A stretch of DNA of 36,793 nt from Candidatus Phosphitivorax anaerolimi (GTDB lineage: Bacteria > Desulfobacterota > Desulfomonilia > UBA1062): positions 1 through 36,793 of the forward strand of contig MPOS01000020.1 in NCBI GenBank assembly GCA_001896555.1. The letters are read 5' to 3'. Below the pieces are notes generated by a model, which saw only the letters and a list, made by a program, of their open reading frames with translations, was not told the DNA's origin and searched no databases. The position numbers and the translations under genes are program-made. Below, one piece after another: positions 1 to 8,272 of the stretch; position 1 is the stretch's first letter; every line of letters begins with the position of its first letter.

Positions 1-132
1 ACAGCCCTTTCTGCGAATACATCTAAGGTGAAGACGGAAGGCGCTTGGCCCCGTACTGTCTGAGCGAAGCGAAGCGGAGCGAGTTTACGGGGCCGCCTGA
101 AGTCGAACCGCGGATGTATCAGAAAGGGCTGT
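1..132. repeat. 132-bp palindromic repeat element (MITE-like or REP-like)
   Basis: The ends form a 13-bp perfect inverted repeat: ACAGCCCTTTCTG at 1-13 against its complement at 120-132. It is continued, after a CGA bulge at 14-16, by ATACATC (17-23) pairing with GATGTAT (113-119). A second nested stem pairs GGCCCCGTA (47-55) with TACGGGGCC (86-94), and AGGC (39-42) can pair with GCCT (95-98). The apical loop (about 56-85) is made of reiterated AGCGAAG/AGCGGAG units. No ORF fits inside. This shape suits a non-autonomous mobile element or an extragenic palindromic repeat. The element begins at base 1, so it could extend further left. Confidence 0.6.
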
Positions 133-176
133 CCAGAGAGCGGAAGAGCCCCTGTAAACCCCCCTCCTCCCTCGCC

Positions 177-248
177 GCTTTCCTGTAATGCTCTGCTACC
201 AACCATGTCTTTGAGAACCCACGCTCCGCCTTCCTGGAATGCTCTGCT
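177..248. repeat. Pair of imperfect 21-bp direct repeats
   Basis: Bases 177-197 and 228-248 match at 19 of 21 positions, both ending in AATGCTCTGCT, with a 51-bp offset. They lie in non-coding sequence between the palindromic element and the plsB leader. No function is evident; they may be the trace of a small tandem duplication. Confidence 0.35.
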
Positions 249-309
249 CTCGTGCCCGCTTTTATCTGCTCCTCCTCCTGTTGAGGTTCATACTCCGGCG
301 TAAGTCAGC

Positions 310-375
310 CCTTCACATGCGGGCAAGCATACCTGCCCAGCAGGGTTCCTGCTCGGGAGTGTCCGCGTGTGAAGG
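310..375 (+). promoter_or_regulatory. Two-tier stem-loop at the 5' end of the plsB-like gene
   Basis: Bases 310-322 (CCTTCACATGCGG) pair with 363-375 (CCGCGTGTGAAGG) over 13 positions with one G-T wobble. Inside, AGCAGG (339-344) pairs with CCTGCT (348-353) around a GTT loop, extended by CCC (336-338)/GGG (355-357) past a single-base bulge. The possible GTG start at 369 and its GGGAG ribosome-binding sequence (355-359) both fall inside the structure, so folding could control initiation. It is not a riboswitch class I recognise. Confidence 0.35.
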
Positions 376-2918
376 CGTTCAGTGAGAAAAGAATGGGTCT
401 TCCCAAGGCTTGGGCCTTGGTCTATAATGACAGGTCCATGAGCACCAGAAAAAAAGGGTATGGGTTCATCCTCGAAGGCGACTATGGATTTCTCCTGGGA
501 CCGGTAGTGCGGCGGCTCTTCAGCCAGATCACAATACCCGACCTGTACAAGAAGTCCGTGACCGGGCTTGCCGAAAAGGGGCACATCGTCTTTGTGCACA
601 GCATTTCCAGCACCATCGACGGCATGCTCATGAACTACCGGTTCTCCCGGGAAGGGCTCCCCTCGCCCAGAATCATCTTCGGCAGGAAGTTCATCCTCCT
701 GCAGCCCATGCGCAGGCTCGCTTCGTTCCTCGTCTCGCCTTTCGGCTCGCCCTCTTCGCCGTTTGAAAGCGAGTTTTACAAGGAGTTTCTCCTGGATGAA
801 GGCAATGCCTCCCTGATCTCCCTGGATATGGTGCCGGCAAAGCGCGGTACAGATCCCATCATGGAGCTCCTGAAGATACAGCGCGATACCGACAGGCCGA
901 TCTACCTCCTTCCCCAGCGCATCGTCTACAAGCGGGCACCGCTCAAGGTAAAGGATGCCACCAAAGAGGAAAAGGCGTCTATCAAGGGCGTGCGGAAACT
1001 CATGACCCTGATGAGGGCCCAGGAGCACGGCTTTCTGGAGCACGGAGAACCCATCAATCTCAAGGACGTGATCAGAAAGGCCCAGGGAAGCTCGAAGTTC
1101 TTCGAGGAGGTGGCTACCGAGGTACGCAATGATCTCATGCAGCAGCTCGCATCCCTGGGGAGGAACATCTCGGGTGCTCCTATCCGGGAGCGGGGGTTTT
1201 TGATCAGAAAGACCCTGAAGGATCCGGTACTCCAGACCTTCCTGCGGTCGCATTCGGCGGAGACGGGCCAGAGCATCGAGAAGCTCGAGGGAGCCGTGTT
1301 CCGGTATCTCGACCAGATCGCATCCGACTTAAGCCCCTCGGTCATCGGTTTTCTCAACCGGACCTTGGGCTGGGTGTTCAACAATATCTACGAGGGTCTC
1401 GACGTGGACGAGGCAGGCATCCAGGCGGTCAGGGAGACGGCCAGGAACGGGTCCCTGGTGTATGTTCCCTGCCACAAGAGCCATATCGACTATCTCATCC
1501 TCTCCTATTGCCTGTTCCAGAACTGGATGAGCGTGCCGGTGATCGCGGCCGGGATCAATCTTTCGTTCTTCCCCATAGGCACCCTCCTGAGGAAGGGCGG
1601 GGCCTTTTTCATGAAGCGCACGTTCAAGGACAACCCTGTATACGCCCAGACCTTTGCCGCCTATGTGCGCACCATCCTCCAGGAACGGATCCCCATGGAG
1701 TTCTTCATCGAAGGCACCAGGAGCAGGTCCGGCAAGCTCATGCTGCCCAAGAAGGGACTGCTCTCCATGATCATCCAGGGGTGGGAGTCCGGAGTGAGCA
1801 GGGACGTCATCTTCGTACCCGTCTATGTGGGGTACGATATCGTGGTGGAAGAAGGTTCCTATATCCGCGAGATGAAGGGAGAAGCCAAGAAGAAGGAAAA
1901 CTTCTGGCAGCTCCTCAAGGCGGGCTCCATCCTGAAGAACCGGTATGGCAAGGTCTATATCCGCTTCGCCAAGCCCATGTCCTTAAACGAGTTCATGAAA
2001 GGCAGGACTTCTTATTCCCGGATGGACAGCAGCCAGAAGGAAGACCTCTACGACGTGGTGGCAAACGAGATCATCTCCGCCATCTATCGGGAGACCGTGG
2101 CCACACCGTTTTCCATTCTCTCGTGCGTGGTCACCAGCAATGTATCGGCCATCGAAGAGGACGTGCTGCGCAAGGGGTTCCACACCTTCCTCGATTATCT
2201 CTCCTACCTCGGGTGCAACCTGTCTGTCACACTCTCTGACGAGCAGGCTGCCTTTGAAGAGGCCTATGCCCTCCTCAAGAGCAAGAAGCTCGTGAATCTC
2301 GACATGCCCGATAATGAAGAAGACCCCACTCTCCTGACGGCGGAGGGAGAGAATCGGATACACCTGGAATACTACAAGAACACCATCCTCAACTTCTTCG
2401 TGCCCGCCTCGCTGATCAGCAACGTGCTCCTCAAATACCCCGACGGGCTCGACGAAAAGGCCTTCAGAAAGCAGATACAGGGGCTTGCCGACCTTCTGGA
2501 GAACGAGTTTATCCTGGGCGTGGAGAGCCTTGAGAACGCGCTTGCATACATGCTGGAGAGGGGCATTGTCGTCAAGACCAAGTCCGTGTATGCCATTCAT
2601 CCGGAAAAGCGGGACATCGCTCTCATGTTCGACGGCCTGCTTGAGAACTACCTCGAATCATACCTGTGCGCGGCCCGCTATCTCCAGAAGGTGAAAGACC
2701 TGGGAAAGAAGGATCCCTTGAAGTCCATCAACAAGTTCGCCTCGCGCATCTACAAGAAGGGAGAGATCCACCGCTACGAGGCCCTGTGTCTGCCCGTGTA
2801 CAAAGGGGCGCTCGACACATTCAGGAAAAAGGGACTTGTCAACGACAAGAACAGGCTCACCGATGAAAAGGCTCTTCAAAAGCTCATCACCAATGTGGAA
2901 ACCTTCCTGGAGAATTAG
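369..2918 (+). CDS. plsB: Glycerol-3-phosphate acyltransferase, PlsB type
   Basis: Transfers an acyl group to position 1 of glycerol-3-phosphate, the first step of phospholipid synthesis; PlsB enzymes are peripheral inner-membrane proteins. The PlsC-like catalytic core is in the middle: the HX4D motif is HKSHID at residues 369-374, followed by the substrate-binding FIEGTRSRSGK motif about 80 residues later. The long N- and C-terminal flanks and the 849-residue length match PlsB (E. coli about 807) rather than the short PlsC or PlsY enzymes. The GTG start at 369 has GGGAG nine bases upstream but lies in a stem-loop. In-frame ATGs at 393 and 438 are alternatives, the latter giving MSTRKKGYGF. 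A TATAAT at 423-428 would fit only a leaderless start at 438. The 3' end overlaps the rlpA-like gene. The start is uncertain; the family assignment is firm. Confidence 0.88.
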   Translation: MKAFSEKRMGLPKAWALVYNDRSMSTRKKGYGFILEGDYGFLLGPVVRRLFSQITIPDLYKKSVTGLAEKGHIVFVHSISSTIDGMLMNYRFSREGLPSPRIIFGRKFILLQPMRRLASFLVSPFGSPSSPFESEFYKEFLLDEGNASLISLDMVPAKRGTDPIMELLKIQRDTDRPIYLLPQRIVYKRAPLKVKDATKEEKASIKGVRKLMTLMRAQEHGFLEHGEPINLKDVIRKAQGSSKFFEEVATEVRNDLMQQLASLGRNISGAPIRERGFLIRKTLKDPVLQTFLRSHSAETGQSIEKLEGAVFRYLDQIASDLSPSVIGFLNRTLGWVFNNIYEGLDVDEAGIQAVRETARNGSLVYVPCHKSHIDYLILSYCLFQNWMSVPVIAAGINLSFFPIGTLLRKGGAFFMKRTFKDNPVYAQTFAAYVRTILQERIPMEFFIEGTRSRSGKLMLPKKGLLSMIIQGWESGVSRDVIFVPVYVGYDIVVEEGSYIREMKGEAKKKENFWQLLKAGSILKNRYGKVYIRFAKPMSLNEFMKGRTSYSRMDSSQKEDLYDVVANEIISAIYRETVATPFSILSCVVTSNVSAIEEDVLRKGFHTFLDYLSYLGCNLSVTLSDEQAAFEEAYALLKSKKLVNLDMPDNEEDPTLLTAEGENRIHLEYYKNTILNFFVPASLISNVLLKYPDGLDEKAFRKQIQGLADLLENEFILGVESLENALAYMLERGIVVKTKSVYAIHPEKRDIALMFDGLLENYLESYLCAARYLQKVKDLGKKDPLKSINKFASRIYKKGEIHRYEALCLPVYKGALDTFRKKGLVNDKNRLTDEKALQKLITNVETFLEN

Positions 2919-3531
2919 CCGCCTCGACCTTGTCCCTGTGCTGTTGTTCATCCTGCTTGCCTCGGGGTGCGCCTCGCTGCAGCCGGGCAGGAGCATCTAC
3001 CAAGAGGTCGGGATCGCGTCCTGGTATGGCAAAGACTTCCACGGCAGGCCCACCGCTTCGGGCGAGATCTACAACATGTACGGATACAGTGCGGCCCACA
3101 AGACCATTCCGCTCGGCAGCACGGTGAGGGTCACCCATCTGGGCAACGGCCGCAGCATCGTGGTCCCGATCAACGACCGGGGACCCTTTGTCGGGGATCG
3201 CATCATCGACCTGTCATACGGGGCCGCCAGGCACCTTGGAATGGTAAAAGAAGGTATTGCAAAAGTACGGGTGGAAGTGCTACAGGTTTCACGCACATCC
3301 ACAGCCAGATACACCTTGCAGTTCGGTGCATTTACAGAAAGGCAAAATGCCGTGACAGTGGCACAAAAAATTCAGTCCCTCGGTTACACCCCCAGCATTG
3401 AGGAGGCAATTGCCCAGGGACAACGTTTCTACCGGGTGCGGCACGGAACGTTCGATTCTTTCGATCAGGCCAGAAAGCTCGCAGATTCGCTGAATAGCCG
3501 CGGTGTGGTCTGCGTGGTCATCGGGCTTTAA
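2863..3531 (+). CDS. rlpA: RlpA-family septal-ring lipoprotein with SPOR domain
   Basis: Likely outer-membrane lipoprotein acting on denuded peptidoglycan glycan strands at the division site; RlpA in other bacteria is a lytic transglycosylase. A hydrophobic stretch ends in a LLASGC lipobox. The double-psi beta-barrel follows with the family hallmarks GIASWYGKDFHGRPTASGE, the HKTIPLGSTVRV strand and INDRGPF. A C-terminal SPOR repeat (YTLQFGAFTERQNA onward) binds peptidoglycan. The gene overlaps plsB by 56 bases with this ATG, which has AGG seven bases upstream. A later ATG at 2893 gives a tighter 25-residue lipoprotein signal and a 26-base overlap, and is equally possible. Enolase begins 38 bases downstream. 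Confidence 0.87.
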   Translation: MKRLFKSSSPMWKPSWRISRLDLVPVLLFILLASGCASLQPGRSIYQEVGIASWYGKDFHGRPTASGEIYNMYGYSAAHKTIPLGSTVRVTHLGNGRSIVVPINDRGPFVGDRIIDLSYGAARHLGMVKEGIAKVRVEVLQVSRTSTARYTLQFGAFTERQNAVTVAQKIQSLGYTPSIEEAIAQGQRFYRVRHGTFDSFDQARKLADSLNSRGVVCVVIGL

Positions 3532-3569
3532 AAACGAGCGGGAAATAAAGACGAAGGAGGAATATCCAT

Positions 3570-4856
3570 ATGAGTGAAATTCTTGATGTCATTGCCAGGG
3601 AAATTCTGGATTCACGAGGGAATCCCACCGTAGAAGTGGATGTATATCTCTCCACCGGTGACATGGGAAGGGCGTCCGTTCCTTCAGGCGCATCCACCGG
3701 TCAGAACGAAGCGATAGAGCTGCGCGACAGCGATGCAAAAAGATACCGGGGCAAGGGCGTTCTCAATGCGGTGGAAAACGTGAACGCTACGATCGCACCC
3801 CAGCTCGTGGGCATGGACGTATTCGACCAGGTGGGGATCGACAACCTGCTGCTCGAGATCGACGGGACCGAGAACAAGTCCAAGATCGGGGCCAACGCCA
3901 CCACGGGTGTGTCGGTGGCCGTCGCCCGCGCGGCGTCGGTGTTTCTGGGCATGCCCCTCTACCGGTATATCGGGGGCGCCTTTGCACGGGAGATTCCGAT
4001 GCCCCTCCTGAACATCATCAACGGCGGCAAGCACGCCGACAATAACGTAGACCTTCAGGAGTTCATGATCATGCCCATCGGCGCTCCCAATTTCCGCGAG
4101 GCCCTGCGCTACGCCGCCGAAACCTTCCACGCACTGCGCGACATCCTCATCAAGCACGGCTACGCCACGGGCGTTGGCGACGAGGGTGGGTTCGCCCCGA
4201 ACCTGAAATCCAATGCCGAGCCCTTCGAGCTCATCGTGCAGGCCATTGAAAAGGCCGGGTACAAGCCTGGAGAGGACGTGGGCATCGCGATCGACGCGGC
4301 GGCGAGCTCGTTCTTCAAGGACGGCAAGTACATCTTGGCGTCCGAGACCGACCCGGAGCGCACCACCGAGGAGATGATCGACTTCTATGAAGAGCTGATC
4401 AAAAAATACCCCATCGTGTCCATCGAAGACGGGCTCGACGAGAACGACTGGAGCGGCTGGAAGCTCATGATGGAGCGCCTGGGCTCCAAGATCCAGATCG
4501 TGGGCGACGACCTGTTCGTCACCAACTCCAAGTTCCTCAAGCGGGGCATCGAGGAGAAATCGGCCAACTCTATCCTCATCAAGGTCAACCAGATCGGCAC
4601 CCTGACCGAGACCGTCAAGACCATCGAGATGGCCCGGCGTGCCGGATTCACCTATGTGTTCTCCCACCGTTCGGGCGAGACGGAAGACAACTGGCTCGCC
4701 GATGTGGCGGTCGGCTGCAGCGCAGGCCAGCTCAAAACCGGCTCCGCATCCAGAGGCGAGCGCCTGGCCAAGTACAACCAGCTCATCCGCATCGAGGAAG
4801 AGCTCGGGTCCGACTCGGTATTCAGAGGCAAGGACGTGCTGTACAGCATCAAGTAG
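3570..4856 (+). CDS. eno: Enolase (phosphopyruvate hydratase)
   Basis: Glycolytic and gluconeogenic interconversion of 2-phosphoglycerate and phosphoenolpyruvate in the cytoplasm, Mg-dependent. At 428 residues it has standard length, with all hallmark blocks: the N-terminal ARE(I)[20 protein letters not shown], the [11 protein letters not shown] block with the catalytic Glu, the metal ligands in [11 protein letters not shown] and [16 protein letters not shown] with the catalytic Lys, and SHRSGETED. The start is fixed by a strong AAGGAGG ribosome-binding site about nine bases upstream. A hairpin terminator follows at 4868-4897. Nothing is unusual. Confidence 0.98.
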   Translation: MSEILDVIAREILDSRGNPTVEVDVYLSTGDMGRASVPSGASTGQNEAIELRDSDAKRYRGKGVLNAVENVNATIAPQLVGMDVFDQVGIDNLLLEIDGTENKSKIGANATTGVSVAVARAASVFLGMPLYRYIGGAFAREIPMPLLNIINGGKHADNNVDLQEFMIMPIGAPNFREALRYAAETFHALRDILIKHGYATGVGDEGGFAPNLKSNAEPFELIVQAIEKAGYKPGEDVGIAIDAAASSFFKDGKYILASETDPERTTEEMIDFYEELIKKYPIVSIEDGLDENDWSGWKLMMERLGSKIQIVGDDLFVTNSKFLKRGIEEKSANSILIKVNQIGTLTETVKTIEMARRAGFTYVFSHRSGETEDNWLADVAVGCSAGQLKTGSASRGERLAKYNQLIRIEEELGSDSVFRGKDVLYSIK

Positions 4857-4867
4857 CTAGAGGTGAA

Positions 4868-4897
4868 AAAAGGGGGCGGGAAAAGCCGCCCCCTTTT
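4868..4897 (+). terminator. Intrinsic-type terminator after enolase
   Basis: A 12-bp perfect stem, AAAAGGGGGCGG (4868-4879) with CCGCCCCCTTTT (4886-4897), encloses a six-base GAAAAG loop. It starts 11 bases after the eno stop. The T-run is only four bases long and is part of the stem, so termination may be partial, letting some transcription into apbE. It argues against the GTG at 4863 as the apbE start. Confidence 0.7.
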
Positions 4898-4907
4898 CCC
4901 GCTCACC

Positions 4908-5912
4908 ATGGAGAAACCCATCCCCCTTTTGAAAAAGACCATCTTCATTATCTTCATTCTCCTGCTCGCCTTGGGCGTGTCCATCTGGCACCGGGCTTCA
5001 CTCGAAGAAACCCGCCACGCAAAGATCTTCATCATGGACACCTTTGTGGAGCTCATGGCCGAAGATTCACACGGACAGGCCGACGCCGCTTTCAAAGACG
5101 CAATCGCCGAGCTGCGCCGTGTGGATTCCCGGCTTGGTTACCAGAATTCCCTGATCGATGAGCTCAACAGCAGCCATATGCTCAAAGACCGGGAGGTCTA
5201 CCATCTCATCCGGCTTTCCCAGGAGGTGCACGACGCCTCGTCAGGCGGGTTTTCCATCACCTTGCGGCCCATCCTGGATGCCTGGGGTTTCACCGGCACC
5301 CACCCCTACCGGCTTCCCACCGAGGACGAATTTGCCGCATGGAAGCGCCTGCCCTCGGACCATGCCATCGCCCTCGATCCTGACGGCCTCACCATCCAGA
5401 CCCCGGAAGGCACCAGGATCGACCTGGGGGGCATCGCCAAGGGATACGCCGCCGACCGGGCGGCAGAGGCCATGAAAAAGGCCGGGGTCTCAAACGGCCT
5501 CGTCAATGCGGGAGGCGATATCGCCGCCTTCGGCGAAAGGACCTGGAAGATCGGCCTCAGACATCCCGGCGGCACCGGGGTCTTCGCCACCATCCCGGTC
5601 AGGAACCGCGCGGTGGCTACATCCGGAAGCTACGAGCGCTTCTTTACCGTGGACGGAATGCGCTACCACCATATCCTCGACCCTGCCACCGGGCTGCCTG
5701 CCCGGGGGCTCTTGAGCGCCACCGTGCTCGCGGACACCTGCGCCGAGGCGGATGCATGGGCAACGGCCCTGTTTGTCCGGGGTGATGAGAGCCTTGGTGA
5801 AGAGCTCGAAAAAAGGGGTATGGACTGGATTGTCATCGACCAGGAAGGCAGGGTGAGAGCAAGCGAAGCATTGAAGGAGTATTGCCCCGATCACCTGCCG
5901 GCGCCCCGATGA
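4908..5912 (+). CDS. apbE: ApbE-family FAD:protein FMN transferase
   Basis: Attaches FMN from FAD to a Thr or Ser of target flavoproteins, typically Rnf or Nqr subunits, on the periplasmic side. The N-terminus has a hydrophobic membrane-anchor or signal segment (IFIIFILLLALGVSI). Family features follow: the MDTFVEL opening block, the RVDSRLGYQNSLIDELN region, the core IDLGGIAKGYAADRA, VNAGGDIAAFG, and the metal-binding HHILDPATGLPA with the later DAWATALFVRG. Length and order are normal. I prefer the ATG at 4908 because an upstream GTG at 4863 would read through the eno terminator hairpin. No clear ribosome-binding site precedes either. No Rnf or Nqr genes lie nearby, so its targets are unknown. 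Confidence 0.9.
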   Translation: MEKPIPLLKKTIFIIFILLLALGVSIWHRASLEETRHAKIFIMDTFVELMAEDSHGQADAAFKDAIAELRRVDSRLGYQNSLIDELNSSHMLKDREVYHLIRLSQEVHDASSGGFSITLRPILDAWGFTGTHPYRLPTEDEFAAWKRLPSDHAIALDPDGLTIQTPEGTRIDLGGIAKGYAADRAAEAMKKAGVSNGLVNAGGDIAAFGERTWKIGLRHPGGTGVFATIPVRNRAVATSGSYERFFTVDGMRYHHILDPATGLPARGLLSATVLADTCAEADAWATALFVRGDESLGEELEKRGMDWIVIDQEGRVRASEALKEYCPDHLPAPR

Positions 5913-6047
5913 TTCCCGGGGTCCGCTTCAGAGACACTCCTCCCCGGCACCCCTTGTGCTTTCTTCTTCAAAAAGGGAGCCGGAATATCCATGGCGGCCC
6001 TGTCCGGCTTAGGGAAGCATCTCTCCGTACCTTGCGCGCCCGCCTCC

Positions 6048-6065
6048 CGGTGCCTTGAGGCACCG
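6048..6065 (-). terminator. Stem-loop just after the patatin gene
   Basis: A perfect 7-bp stem CGGTGCC/GGCACCG with a four-base loop lies four bases past the stop of the minus-strand patatin gene. No T-run follows on either strand, so it is not a canonical intrinsic terminator. It could be an mRNA 3'-end stabiliser, or separate the convergent apbE and patatin transcripts. Confidence 0.35.
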
Positions 6066-6068
6066 TGA

Positions 6069-6965
6069 TCATCTCCCGAACCAGAAAATGCGCTTTCTGA
6101 TCTCCGGCGCCCTGGCCTTGGCGGCCTGATAGCCCTCCTGCATGTAGAGGCCGAAGCACCTGAAGTCTGACCAGTGGTACGAGCCGATATTCGGGCGGAT
6201 GACGCAGTCCACCTCCCGGTTGGTATATACATTCGTGAAATCTCGGGTGATGTCATAGCTGCGAAACACCACGTCAAGGCTGTGATGGAGATCCTCCTCC
6301 TCCACGATGCTCTCGATCTCCCGCGTGACGTCTACCCCGATGATGTAATCGGGGTGGAAGGTCCTTGCCAGGAAGACCGGCATCATCTCGGCCACGCCAC
6401 CGTCGGCCAGGAGCATCCCGTGGAGACTGACAGGCGGGAAGAAGCCCGGGGTGGCGCAGCTCGCCTGGAGGGCCGTGGTTAGGGGGCCGTCGGAAAAGAT
6501 GACGGGTTGGCCGGTGATGAGATCCACGCTCGAGCAGCGGAAGGGGATGTTCAGATCGATGAAGTCGTGGTCGCCCACCAGCTCCCGGATGTGCAGAACA
6601 AAGGTCTCCGGCGTTATCACCGACTGGCGCCTGAGGGCCCGGGTGTAGAAATATCCCTTCTTGAGGGTCGCCTGGATCTTTTCGAAAAAACCCAGGGCCC
6701 GGTCCGACTGCGGAAGGTTCATGTTCTCGCTGGTCTCCTGGAACAGCGGGGAGGCCATGTATTCGCGGAGCTTGCCTTCCACTTTATCGATATCGAGATA
6801 GAGGCTGTACAGCGCGCCGATGATAGCCCCGAACGAGATGCCGACGATCGCGTCGATGGGAACGCCCTCTTCCTCAAGCGCCCTGATGACCCCGATATGG
6901 GCCAATCCCCGCGCCCCGCCCGCCCCCAGGGCGAGAACGATCTTTTTCTTCCGCCTGAATCTCAT
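6069..6965 (-). CDS. Patatin-like phospholipase
   Basis: A cytoplasmic or membrane-associated serine lipase/acyl hydrolase with a Ser-Asp dyad. Residues 14-20 (GAGGARG) form the glycine-rich oxyanion hole, GISFG (42-46) carries nucleophile Ser44, and DGG at 188-190 supplies the catalytic Asp. The 298-residue length and the basic start MRFRRKKK resemble the bacterial RssA/YjjU-type patatins. The ATG at 6965 overlaps the TGA of the upstream deacetylase-like gene in an ATGA, which fixes the start; a longer upstream frame exists only inside that gene. It is the last gene of a three-gene coupled operon. The substrate is unknown. Confidence 0.87.
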   Translation of the reverse strand: MRFRRKKKIVLALGAGGARGLAHIGVIRALEEEGVPIDAIVGISFGAIIGALYSLYLDIDKVEGKLREYMASPLFQETSENMNLPQSDRALGFFEKIQATLKKGYFYTRALRRQSVITPETFVLHIRELVGDHDFIDLNIPFRCSSVDLITGQPVIFSDGPLTTALQASCATPGFFPPVSLHGMLLADGGVAEMMPVFLARTFHPDYIIGVDVTREIESIVEEEDLHHSLDVVFRSYDITRDFTNVYTNREVDCVIRPNIGSYHWSDFRCFGLYMQEGYQAAKARAPEIRKRIFWFGR

Positions 6966-8272
6966 GGGATCTTCACGGTATACTCGTCGTTGTCCATGTC
7001 CTGGAGGTATACGGCACTGTAGTTGTTCCGCCCTGGTTTTTCGAACCAGGCCAGGCCCTGCTCCCTGCACCTGGGACATGCGCCCCAGGGGATGTGGACC
7101 GCCAGGATGTGGTACCCGGTCGAAGCCGATGAATCGATCTTGTAGGTCCCGGAGCAATTCTTGCACACCCGAACCGATTCCTGCTGGTTTTCCGAGATGC
7201 CGTCAGTGTCATAGAAGATGTTGCGGCTCCTCCTGACGATCTCCTCTCCCTTGACCTCGTAATTGTCCCGAGAATTCCAGAGATCCAGGAGGGTGTCTGT
7301 GAGCCGCTTGATGTAGTCGATGATCCGCGGGTCTTCTTTGATCCTTGCAGGATTCAGGTCGGGCTCCCGGATGTATGAGTAATCCACGCCTGCAAGGGCG
7401 AGGATGATCCCGGTGTTCACGTAGGGAAGCGCCGCCTCGATGGAGTAGCCCCCCTCCAGAACGCAGATATGGGGACTGAGCATTTCGTTGAGCCGGGCAT
7501 AGCCTCCCGCGGTGAAGGACATGTTCGTGATGGGGTCTGAGTAGTGGTTGTCCTGGCCTGCTGAGTTGATGATCAGGTCGGGCTTGAACTCGCCCAGCAC
7601 CGGCATCACGAAGTGCTCCATGACGTAGAGCATGCCCTCGTCGCTGGTCCTCGGTGGGAGCGGGACATTGAGGTTTCTGCCCAGCGCATTTGGTCCGCCG
7701 AACTCCTCGGGGAACCCGCTTCCCGGATAGAGGGTTCTGCCGTCCTGGTGCAGCGAGATGTAGAGCACGTTGGGATCGTGCCAGTAGACGTCCTGGGTGC
7801 CGTCTCCGTGGTGGCAGTCTGTGTCTACGACTGCGATCTTCTTGATATGCGGATAGTTCTTCCGGATCCATTCGATCATGACCGCTTCGATATTGATGTT
7901 GCAGAACCCCCGGGCGCCGTGCACCACCCGCATGGCATGATGGCCGGGAGGCCTCACCAGGGCGAATGCGTTGTCGACCACGCCCTCCATCACGAGCCGC
8001 GCGGCCTCGATACACCCGCCGGCCGATACGTTGTGCGAGGGCGTGATCCGCGACTCCACGTCCGGCACGCAGAAATGGGCCCGGCAGATGTCCTTTTCCG
8101 TCGCCAGGCCGGCCTTGAACTCGGTGATCCCCTCAATGTCGAGCACGCCCTCTTCCATGACCTGATCCTGCGTATACAGAAGCCTCTCCTGCCGCTCGGG
8201 ATGCGACGGGGAGATCTCCCAGTCATAGGCGGGAAAAAAGATCAGGCCGGTCTTCTTCTTTGCGGTAATCAT
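6962..8272 (-). CDS. Histone deacetylase/AcuC/acetylpolyamine amidohydrolase family protein with C-terminal Cys4 tail
   Basis: Zinc amidohydrolase of the arginase-deacetylase fold. The core (about residues 8-300) shows the RPPGHHA block with His111-His112, zinc ligands Asp152 and His154 in DTDCHHGDG, and Asp241 in SAGQDNHYSDP. The family usually reads SAGFD here. The Tyr-bearing loop may correspond to LEGGYS. Unlike the typical AcuC (about 370 residues), it extends to 436. The tail carries two CxxC pairs (Cys370/373 and Cys399/402) spaced like a zinc ribbon, which may bind a partner or substrate. The start ATG overlaps the stop of the hydantoinase gene and its own stop overlaps the patatin start, both as ATGA. 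Bacterial members deacetylate acetylpolyamines, acetyl-CoA synthetase or other amides; the substrate here cannot be told from sequence. Confidence 0.88.
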   Translation of the reverse strand: MITAKKKTGLIFFPAYDWEISPSHPERQERLLYTQDQVMEEGVLDIEGITEFKAGLATEKDICRAHFCVPDVESRITPSHNVSAGGCIEAARLVMEGVVDNAFALVRPPGHHAMRVVHGARGFCNINIEAVMIEWIRKNYPHIKKIAVVDTDCHHGDGTQDVYWHDPNVLYISLHQDGRTLYPGSGFPEEFGGPNALGRNLNVPLPPRTSDEGMLYVMEHFVMPVLGEFKPDLIINSAGQDNHYSDPITNMSFTAGGYARLNEMLSPHICVLEGGYSIEAALPYVNTGIILALAGVDYSYIREPDLNPARIKEDPRIIDYIKRLTDTLLDLWNSRDNYEVKGEEIVRRSRNIFYDTDGISENQQESVRVCKNCSGTYKIDSSASTGYHILAVHIPWGACPRCREQGLAWFEKPGRNNYSAVYLQDMDNDEYTVKIP

